From positions 1-22,560 of the forward strand of contig CAYZMH010000059.1 in NCBI GenBank assembly GCA_964479445.1: a stretch of 22,560 nucleotides of DNA, in the 5' to 3' direction. Origin of the DNA: CAYZMH01 sp964479445 (lineage in GTDB: Bacteria; Bacteroidota; Bacteroidia; Bacteroidales; GCA-2748055). The notes beneath the pieces were generated by a model, which saw only the letters and a program-made list of their open reading frames with translations, searched no databases and was not told where the DNA came from. Positions 16,655-22,560 of this stretch are shown one piece after another (positions within the stretch are counted from its first letter, which is position 1; every line of letters begins with the position of its first letter). A program made the position numbers and the translations under genes.

Positions 16655-18961
16655 CTATTGATTTTCCAGTTGTTCCAGGCGCCTGCTCAGCTCTTCAATC
16701 AGCTCCTGCTGCTCTGTGAGCTGCTCTTCCAGGGACTGGTTTCGCTGCTCCTGCTCCTTGACCGCTTCGATCAGCACCGGGATAAGTCCGTTGTAATTCA
16801 CCGCTTTGAATCCTTCGGGACCTTCCCTGACCAGCTCGGGAAAGACTTTCTCTACCTGGTCGGCAATCACACCTATTCCGGAAGGTTCTGATGAGGAGGC
16901 GCTTTTTTTTGCAGGAGCCCACTCAAAGGTGATCCCCTCCAATTGTTCCAGTTTGTCTGTTGCCGATTGAACCAATTGAATGTTTTGCTTGAGTTCGCGG
17001 TCGGAATCCTGCCATACACCACCTGATGCAAAAGCGTCACCTGAAATCCAGATGGCGTACGTCTCCACCTGATCTTCGGGAGTGTCCACGATCAGGCCGT
17101 ATCCTGAATAGAAACCGGTGTAATTGACAGCAACATTCCCGTTAAGTTGCACCCCCGGATGGTTGAAATCCCCGTAGATCAGGGCATCCCGGGATGCTCC
17201 GGAGGCGTTGTCAATATAAAGCTTGTTGCTTCCGGTCTCATCTTCACCGGCGCGGTGACCCAGGAATACATTGCCCAGTCCGGTGGTGATACCATATCCT
17301 GCCCGGTAGCCGACAAAGGTGTTACTGCTGCCGGTGGTGGCTGAATAACCCGCACGTGCCCCCAGGAATACATTGTTGTTGTATTCGCTGTCAATGTTGT
17401 AATTGGATTCGGCAGATCCGGCATTGTGCCCCAGTACCAGGTTATAGTTCCCCTCATTTGTATAGCCGGCGCGGTAGCCCATATAGACATTGTAGCTTCC
17501 GGTTGTACCCTGGGAACCTGCCACGGTGCCGATGATAACATTATCGTTGCCGTTTGCATTGTCTGCTCCTGCAAAGGTGCCGATGTAGGTGTTATCTCCA
17601 CCGGTGGTATTGGCATACCCCGATTCGCGGCCCACAAAGACGTTGCGGGCACCGGATGTTCCACCGGAAGCATCGTTGTTATACCCGGATTCCTGGCCGA
17701 TAAAGACGTTGGCCCAGCCCCCGGTGGCATTGCCGCCGGCGTTGTCCCCTATGTAAACCGACCCTGAGCCGGCTGAATTGAGGCCCGCATTGTAGCCGAT
17801 CATCACATTCCGGAATCCATCTTCTCCGTTCATACCGGCCCGGTATCCCAGGAAAACGTTTTCATCGCCGGTGGTGTTGAACTTACCCGATTGGTATCCG
17901 AGGTAGACGTTGTTGTTGGAGGAGGTGGCCGACATTCCCGACTCGTAGCCCATGAACTGATTGTAGGAGCCGGACAGGTTGATGCCGGCCGAATGACCGA
18001 TCAGGTAATTCAGTGGATCCAGCGACATGAGCTGGCTGGCCCCTTTGTTAGCCTGGTATCCGCCCACTGCAAACCCTCCCTTGACACCCTTGGTCTGCTC
18101 ATCAAAATAGACCCTGGTGCTGTCGGGGGTCACCCGGATGTACTCCTGCCCGGGCCCTTTTTTATTCAGGTTATATCCTCCCACGGCAAAGCCGCCTTTC
18201 GCTCCTTTGGCCTTGTCATCCACATAAACCCATACACCTTCGTTGTATACCGAGAATACGGGCTGACCGTCCTGGCGGCGTACTTCGAAAAGGGCCTGTT
18301 CGGGGTCGGGATTGTCGCCCTGGATAGCCAGCATGGACTGGTTGGGCTGGTTGGTACCTATCCCCACGTTCTTGGCGTAGGTGACCGTATCGGAATAAAG
18401 GGACCATCCCGACGTGCTGGTGACAATTCCAGGGATATCGATCGAAGTGGGGGTGGGATCTCCACTCAGGGAGATGCTGCCCCCGCTGATCTGCAGATCC
18501 TGCAATTCGTTTTCGGGATCCGAATCGGAGTCGGTACCGGATCCACTGAGTGCATGCAGCGCATAGGGAACAGCCCGGATGGGATGTGTTCCCATATTGT
18601 GTTCGTTGCTCCCCTCGATCAATGTGATGTGGATAAAATGAGGACTCGATCCCCAGTTGATCTCTCCGGGTGTTGTCGCTGTACCACCGGTAGGGGTGGT
18701 TTCCGGGGAACAGAGAGCGAGAGAAAAGAGTCCGTGGTCATTGGTGGTGACCTGGTGCATCTCTTCCCATACCAGGGGACCGTCTTCCTGGCCTTCCAGG
18801 ATGCCTGTGATAACCTCCATTGTTGTATTGGCAAGCGGTTCGCCGTTTTTGTCACGGGCTACCGCCTGGTATTGAAATCCGGGAGCCTGTGCATGGGTTG
18901 CCACGGCAATCAATATCAGGATAGTCACAGGGAGAAATTGTTTAAAGTTTCTTTGATTCAT
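16655..18961 (-). CDS. Fibre 3: long secreted tail-spike-like protein with S74 chaperone domain
   Basis: This 768-residue paralogue has a signal peptide (about 1-24, ending THAQ) and an N-terminal domain starting FQYQAVARDKNG. A VFSVYNEGVWVYV linker precedes KGGFAVGGY modules at 255-263 and 294-302. The ladder region (about 318-586) has about fifteen units such as NVYLGYQSG, NVFLGYRAG and NTYIGTFAG, ending in NKLYIDN. A LIYGDF strand leads to the S74 start (Ser653, Asp654, Arg655, Lys658 in SDRELKQNI). The core IGVIADQVEKVFPELV and a glutamine/glutamate-rich coiled coil (about 732-768) follow. Family knowledge and inference are as for fibre 1: a trimeric beta-helical fibre with a self-cleaving folding chaperone. 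The extra length comes mainly from the ladder. It is convergent with the sortilin-like gene. Confidence 0.87.
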   Translation of the reverse strand: MNQRNFKQFLPVTILILIAVATHAQAPGFQYQAVARDKNGEPLANTTMEVITGILEGQEDGPLVWEEMHQVTTNDHGLFSLALCSPETTPTGGTATTPGEINWGSSPHFIHITLIEGSNEHNMGTHPIRAVPYALHALSGSGTDSDSDPENELQDLQISGGSISLSGDPTPTSIDIPGIVTSTSGWSLYSDTVTYAKNVGIGTNQPNQSMLAIQGDNPDPEQALFEVRRQDGQPVFSVYNEGVWVYVDDKAKGAKGGFAVGGYNLNKKGPGQEYIRVTPDSTRVYFDEQTKGVKGGFAVGGYQANKGASQLMSLDPLNYLIGHSAGINLSGSYNQFMGYESGMSATSSNNNVYLGYQSGKFNTTGDENVFLGYRAGMNGEDGFRNVMIGYNAGLNSAGSGSVYIGDNAGGNATGGWANVFIGQESGYNNDASGGTSGARNVFVGRESGYANTTGGDNTYIGTFAGADNANGNDNVIIGTVAGSQGTTGSYNVYMGYRAGYTNEGNYNLVLGHNAGSAESNYNIDSEYNNNVFLGARAGYSATTGSSNTFVGYRAGYGITTGLGNVFLGHRAGEDETGSNKLYIDNASGASRDALIYGDFNHPGVQLNGNVAVNYTGFYSGYGLIVDTPEDQVETYAIWISGDAFASGGVWQDSDRELKQNIQLVQSATDKLEQLEGITFEWAPAKKSASSSEPSGIGVIADQVEKVFPELVREGPEGFKAVNYNGLIPVLIEAVKEQEQRNQSLEEQLTEQQELIEELSRRLEQLENQ

Positions 18962-18996
18962 GACATGATCGTTAGATTAGATACTTCGGGTAAAAG

Positions 18997-19026
18997 CGAA
19001 AATAATACTAAGGTTTATTTGACAAA
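18997..19026 (-). promoter_or_regulatory. Candidate promoter of fibre 3
   Basis: On the minus strand TTTG (19023-19026), 18 bases, then TATTTTCG (18997-19004) matches the Bacteroidota pattern with one mismatch in the -7 element and spacing one base short. The ATG at 18961 is about 35 bases further on. Confidence 0.4.
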
Positions 19027-19064
19027 TCATCATTAAAAGTTACGGTAAAAGGCGGAACAGGTTG

Positions 19065-19098
19065 ATGATTTTAACATAAATCTTTGTTAAAAAATCAT
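19065..19098. repeat. AT-rich imperfect inverted repeat in the fibre 3 upstream region
   Basis: ATGATTTTAACA (19065-19076) pairs with TGTTAAAAAATCAT (19085-19098) across an 8-base loop with two extra A residues. It lies 39 bases upstream of the fibre 3 promoter candidate, in the divergent gap 18962-19314. It may be an operator or a chance AT structure. Confidence 0.4.
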
Positions 19099-19314
19099 GT
19101 CCTGAAGAATCGGTTGACCTCTATTGATTGGAAAAAATACTGGTTCAGCCCGATCGGATAGTTACCCTGTTCAGGAAATTGTTCATGTTCGTTTCTGTAT
19201 TAAGCAGTTTCATACAGATATAGCATGGGTTCACCCAATAAGTAACCAAACCGGGTTACCTACTGCCATTTTTTTGTAGTTTTCCTGTATGAGAATGTTA
19301 CAAGCCGGGAAAGG

Positions 19315-19653
19315 ATGTTTAAAGCACGCATAATCCTGCGAAATCGAATCAATCAACCAATGCATGTAAGGATCCGGGCTGCAGAGTCTGCCGTGCCCCT
19401 GTACTATAAGGTTCGGTGGCGTAAGCGGTTGAAGGTGGTTCCGGGTACCTACTTCCTGGAACTCTGCTATGAAAATGCCCATCTGAAGATCCGGAGTAAA
19501 AATGGATTGAAGAGCGATAGTCATACCATTCCATCCTTTATCAACGAACGTTTCCGTGGAAAGCAAGTAATCATGGAGCTGTCTCAAAAAGGAATGCACA
19601 TTGTTTGTCAGCGCGAGATGACCGTATTCGATGTCCTTGAAAAGATGAATTGA
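19315..19653 (+). CDS. Small protein of unknown function
   Basis: The 112-residue product (MFKARIILRNRINQPMHVRI at the start) is basic, with alternating hydrophobic and charged residues. This suggests a small beta-rich fold (YYKVRWRKRLKVV, TYFLELCYENAHLKI, VIMELSQKGMHIVC) and a short C-terminal helix (VFDVLEKMN). There is no signal peptide or membrane segment. Codon use resembles the neighbouring real genes. A purine-rich GGGAAAGG lies directly before the ATG. A 122-residue reading on the opposite strand overlaps it but has poorer composition. It is divergent from fibre 3 and convergent with metF. I do not recognise the family. Confidence 0.55.
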   Translation: MFKARIILRNRINQPMHVRIRAAESAVPLYYKVRWRKRLKVVPGTYFLELCYENAHLKIRSKNGLKSDSHTIPSFINERFRGKQVIMELSQKGMHIVCQREMTVFDVLEKMN

Positions 19654-19709
19654 TCTGGATCGATCGGTACCGGTTGTTTGCTGAGAAAGCTTCCGGAAAA
19701 CTGACCCGG

Positions 19710-19794
19710 CGATTTTCCGGTGAACGGACCTAGAGAACAGCTTTTACGATTTTCCGGTGAACAGACTTAAAATACCGCCTCGGCGATTTTGCGG
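19710..19794. repeat. 37-base-period tandem echo of the metF 3' end
   Basis: CGATTTTCCGGTGAAC-like units begin at 19710 and 19747, with a shorter match (CGATTTTGCGG) at 19784 inside metF. The steps are exactly 37 bases. The first two share 20 bases with one mismatch (ending GGAC and AGAC). On the minus strand they encode RKIAEAVF-stop (true metF end), RKIVKAVL-stop and RKIAGSVF in series. A CCGGAAAA/TTTTCCGG stem (19693-19700 with 19713-19720) overlaps the outer copy and may help end metF transcription, though no T-run follows. Confidence 0.6.
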
Positions 19795-20720
19795 ATATTG
19801 TCTGAGATGCCGATGGTGTAGTAATGAACGGCCGGACTCCCGAATGCCTGGAGTTCCCTGGTTTGCTGAATCGCCCACTCCACTCCAACCTCCTTGGCCT
19901 CTTTGTTGGTGTTGCACTTTTTCACTTCGCTGACCAACTCCTGCGGGATATCAATGTGAAACACCCGGGGCAGCAGTTCCAGGTCTTTCAGGGTCGTTAT
20001 CGGTTTCAATCCGGGCACAATCGGCACATCGATCCCCTCCTTCCGGCAACGCTCGACGAACCGGAAAAACCGTTCGTTGTTGAAGAACATCTGGGTGACG
20101 ACATACTCTGCCCCGGCTTCGATCTTCTTCTTCAGCCAGTAAAGATCCTCCTCCATGTTGGGTGATTCAAAATGTTTCTCCGGGTAGCCGGCAACTCCCA
20201 CCGAAAAGTCGGTGTGATACGGCTCCTTCAGGTTGGGATCCAGGTACATTCCCCGGTTCATATCCATGATCTGTTTCACCAGCTCGTCGGTGTGGGTATG
20301 ACCTCCCTCAACGGGAATGAAATCCCTGCTTCCCCGCGGAGGGTCCCCCCTGAGGACAAGCAGGTTGTTCATACCCAGGAAATTCAGGTCGATCAACAGG
20401 TCCTCTGTCTCCTCCCTGGTAAATCCCCCGCAGATCACATGGGGAACCACCGTAACCTTGTACTTGTTCTTTATGGCTGCAGACAGGGCCACAGTACCCG
20501 GCCGCTTGCTGATGATTTTTCGTGCCACCGAGCCGTCGGGTTGTTTCTTATAGACCGACTCCTGCTGGTGGTAGGTAACATTGATGTTGAGCGGATCAAA
20601 CTCCATGAGCGGATCGATCGCCCGGTAGATGGAATCAAGGTTTCTGCCTTTCAGGGGGGGCAGAAGTTCAAAAGAGAAGAGGGTCTTATCTGTTTGTAAT
20701 AATCTATCGATCACTTTCAT
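19767..20720 (-). CDS. metF: Methylenetetrahydrofolate reductase
   Basis: The 317-residue flavoenzyme reduces 5,10-methylene-tetrahydrofolate to 5-methyl-tetrahydrofolate, the methyl donor for MetH. Family landmarks are present: LFSFELLPP with the catalytic glutamate (Glu18), NINVTYHQQ, VVPHVICGGFTREE, VLRGDPPRG with the flavin/folate aspartate, VGVAGYPEKH, VTQMFFNNERFFRF and VPIVPGLKPI. The length is normal for Bacteroidota homologues. The start chosen is the ATG at 20720 (MKVIDRLLQTDKTLFSFE), because homologues begin here. An in-frame ATG at 20744 would add eight residues. It lies 83 bases downstream of metH on the same strand, and the pair probably forms an operon. Confidence 0.95.
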   Translation of the reverse strand: MKVIDRLLQTDKTLFSFELLPPLKGRNLDSIYRAIDPLMEFDPLNINVTYHQQESVYKKQPDGSVARKIISKRPGTVALSAAIKNKYKVTVVPHVICGGFTREETEDLLIDLNFLGMNNLLVLRGDPPRGSRDFIPVEGGHTHTDELVKQIMDMNRGMYLDPNLKEPYHTDFSVGVAGYPEKHFESPNMEEDLYWLKKKIEAGAEYVVTQMFFNNERFFRFVERCRKEGIDVPIVPGLKPITTLKDLELLPRVFHIDIPQELVSEVKKCNTNKEAKEVGVEWAIQQTRELQAFGSPAVHYYTIGISDNIRKIAEAVF

Positions 20721-20803
20721 GTCAGGGGGTGTGTTATTTTTCATCACCTGCAAAATTAGTCAGCAATACCGGAATTCCCACAATTTTATCTGCACCATCT
20801 GGT

Positions 20804-22560
20804 TCAGCCGGTGTTGTAATTCAGGTTGGATGCCAGCAATTGCTCTGCTTTATCGATTGAAATACCTTTTCGTTTCGCATACGTTTCCACCTGTTCTTTG
20901 TCCACCTTTCCCACGAAGAAGTAGCGTGATTCGGGGTGCGCAAAGATCAGTCCGCTCACCGAGGCCGCCGGTACCATGGCATAATTTTCGGTCAGACTGA
21001 TCCCGTGCTTTTCGCATTCAAGCAGCCTGAACAGGGTCTCCTTCTCACTGTGGTCGGGGCAGGCCGGGTAGCCGTGGGCAGGCCGTATTCCTTCATACTT
21101 TTCCCGGAAGAGATCCTCCACCGGCAATGCCTCATCCTTTGCATATCCCCAGTGAACTTTCCGGATCTTCTCATGGAGCAGTTCGGTGAATGCCTCTGCG
21201 AGCCGGTCAGCCAGCGCTTTGATCATGATCGACGAGTAGTCGTCATGGTTGGCCTCAAATTCCCTGATCTTCTCTTCTATGCCGATCCCGGCCGTCACGG
21301 CAAAAGCACCTGCATAGTCGACAGGACCACTCCCGGCCGGTGCCAGGAAATCCGACAGGCAATAGTTGGGTTTCCCTTCCTCTTTTTTCTCCTGGTTCCG
21401 CAGGTTATAAAAGCGGGTGAGTACCCCGGAACGGGAAGCATCGGTATAGATCACCATATCATCTCCGTTCCTGTTTGCGGGGAAAATACCAAAGACCGCA
21501 TTGGCTTTCAGCCATTTTTCCCGGATGATACGGTCCAGCATCTCCTGTGCATCGTCATAAAGACTACGTGCCTCGTCCCCGTATTTCCCGTCATGCAGGA
21601 TATCCGGGAATTTTCCCCGCATCTCCCAGGTCACGAAGAAGAACATCCAGTTGATATATTCACGGATCTCTTCCAGTGAGTAGTCCTCCAGCACATGAAT
21701 GCCGGGCTCAGCAGGAACGCGGATATTCCTGAATTGGTCGGAAGGCTGAAATGCATTTTCCCTCGCCTTTTCCAGGGAGAGGAACTCGGTTTTTCGTCCG
21801 GCACCGCTGTAGCTTTCCCGCAGGTCCCGGTACTCTTCGCGGACCTTTTTTGCCATCTCTTCGCGCCGGTGGGGGGAGAGGAGTCCGCTCACCACCGGCA
21901 CACTCCGCGAGGCATCTTTTACATGGATCACCGGTGCACTGTACCGGGGTTCAATCTTTACCGCGGTATGGATCCGGGAGGTGGTGGCTCCGCCGATCAG
22001 CAGGGGTTGCTTCATCTTCCGGTGTTCCATCTCACCTGCCACACGCACCATCTCTTCCAGTGACGGGGTTATCAGACCGGATAACCCGATGATATCCACC
22101 TGGTGGTCATTCGCTTCTTCCAGGATCCGTTCCGTGGGAACCATCACTCCTAGATCGATGATCTCGTAGTTGTTGCACCCCAGGACTACCGACACGATAT
22201 TTTTTCCTATATCGTGGACATCCCCCTTCACCGTTGCAAGAAGTATTTTTCCGGCGCTCTGACTTCCACCGGGATCATCCTCCTTCTCCTGTTCAATGTA
22301 GGGCAGGAGTACCGCTACTGCCTTCTTCATAGCGCGCGCACTCTTGACCACCTGGGGAAGGAACATCTTGCCGGCGCCGAACAGGTCACCCACCGTATTC
22401 ATCCCATCCATCAACGGTCCCTCGATCACCTTCAGTCCGGTTTTATATTTTTCATGCGCCTCCAGTGTATCGCTTTCAATGTACTCCGTGATTCCCTTGA
22501 TCAGCGAGTGGCGCAACCGCTCCTCTACCGTATCCTCCCGCCATGTTTCCTGCACAGTAT
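20804..22560 (-). CDS. metH: Cobalamin-dependent methionine synthase, C-terminal part (runs off the right edge)
   Basis: About 585 residues are visible and the frame is open at the right edge, so the homocysteine- and folate-binding modules lie outside. In order there is the helical cap over the corrin (EERLRHSLIKGI to about residue 85). Next is the B12-binding Rossmann domain, with VKGDVHDIGKNI carrying the DxHxxG histidine that ligates cobalt, plus IIGLSGLITPS and LIGGATTSRIHTAVKI. The S-adenosylmethionine reactivation domain follows (INWMFFFVTWEMRGKFP, the RPAHGYPACPDHSEK binding motif and NYAMVPAASVSG). The enzyme transfers the methyl group from methyl-tetrahydrofolate to homocysteine. 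The reading ends in a TGA 83 bases before metF. Confidence 0.95.
   Translation of the reverse strand, partial: TVQETWREDTVEERLRHSLIKGITEYIESDTLEAHEKYKTGLKVIEGPLMDGMNTVGDLFGAGKMFLPQVVKSARAMKKAVAVLLPYIEQEKEDDPGGSQSAGKILLATVKGDVHDIGKNIVSVVLGCNNYEIIDLGVMVPTERILEEANDHQVDIIGLSGLITPSLEEMVRVAGEMEHRKMKQPLLIGGATTSRIHTAVKIEPRYSAPVIHVKDASRSVPVVSGLLSPHRREEMAKKVREEYRDLRESYSGAGRKTEFLSLEKARENAFQPSDQFRNIRVPAEPGIHVLEDYSLEEIREYINWMFFFVTWEMRGKFPDILHDGKYGDEARSLYDDAQEMLDRIIREKWLKANAVFGIFPANRNGDDMVIYTDASRSGVLTRFYNLRNQEKKEEGKPNYCLSDFLAPAGSGPVDYAGAFAVTAGIGIEEKIREFEANHDDYSSIMIKALADRLAEAFTELLHEKIRKVHWGYAKDEALPVEDLFREKYEGIRPAHGYPACPDHSEKETLFRLLECEKHGISLTENYAMVPAASVSGLIFAHPESRYFFVGKVDKEQVETYAKRKGISIDKAEQLLASNLNYNTG

Noticed and set aside
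3957..18961. A prophage or phage tail locus, suggested by three S74 tail-spike-like proteins
   Set aside because: Each has a bacterial signal peptide and a common non-phage N-terminal domain, and there are no capsid, portal, terminase, tail-tube, integrase or lysis genes in the window.
17891..19036. A 381-residue open frame on the plus strand, antisense to fibre 3
   Set aside because: It mirrors the glycine-rich repeat codons of fibre 3, reads as low-quality valine/glycine-rich protein and the opposite strand has a clear domain architecture.
19242..19259. GTAACC/GGTTAC hairpin before a T-run near 19268-19275 as a terminator
   Set aside because: The stem is only six bases, the T-run starts several bases away and no gene on that strand ends just upstream.
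19231..19599. A 122-residue minus-strand open frame opposite the small 19315 gene
   Set aside because: The plus-strand reading has better codon use, a purine-rich site before its ATG and a more protein-like composition.
20936..21679. A 247-residue plus-strand open frame inside metH
   Set aside because: It lies wholly opposite conserved MetH reactivation-domain codons and has no recognisable motif.

Overview
The window looks like chromosome from a Bacteroidota bacterium, probably a Bacteroidales/Marinilabiliales-type lineage. Signs are a type IX secretion (T9SS) C-terminal sorting domain, a DUF4831-type lipoprotein, a fused NAD(P)HX epimerase/dehydratase, an M20C dipeptidase, weak Shine-Dalgarno signals and several candidate promoters of the Bacteroidota form (TTG or TTTG, about 19-20 bases, TAnnTTTG). 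I see no rRNA, tRNA, insertion sequence, integrase, phage gene or cas gene.

Left part (1-3900): the N-terminal half of a POT/PTR2-type transporter runs off the left edge on the minus strand. It is divergent from nnr (NAD(P)HX repair) and a DUF4831-like lipoprotein on the plus strand. The gap between them (705-1046) carries a striking AT-rich palindrome.

Central part (3957-18961): three paralogous secreted proteins of 646, 552 and 768 residues, all on the minus strand, share one architecture. In order they have a signal peptide, a YQAVAR-type N-terminal domain, two KGGFAVGGY modules, a glycine-rich ladder of about 16-residue repeats (5, 6 and 15 units), a peptidase-S74-type intramolecular chaperone domain and a C-terminal coiled coil. 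They look like trimeric surface fibres built like phage tail spikes or YadA heads. Around them lie a small T9SS-sorted protein (upstream of fibre 1), an outer-membrane beta-barrel candidate (downstream of fibre 2) and a 1038-residue sortilin/BNR beta-propeller protein (between fibres 2 and 3). pepD and an MFS transporter, probably a dipeptide-use pair, sit between fibres 1 and 2.

Right part (19315-22560): a small plus-strand gene of unknown function, then metF and the 3' part of metH on the minus strand, in the order metH-metF. These are the two one-carbon/methionine enzymes that act in sequence.

Gaps over 300 bases: 705-1046 (palindrome and two promoter candidates), 6538-6868 (promoter of the T9SS gene and the pepD terminator; otherwise nothing seen), 13165-13471 (divergent leaders with one imperfect hairpin) and 18962-19314 (fibre 3 promoter candidate and an AT-rich inverted repeat). 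The best candidate for something undescribed is the fibre family with its KGGFAVGGY modules. Smaller curiosities are short tail-echo repeats just past the stop codons of fibre 2 and metF, and an orphan C-terminal coding remnant at 10195-10326.
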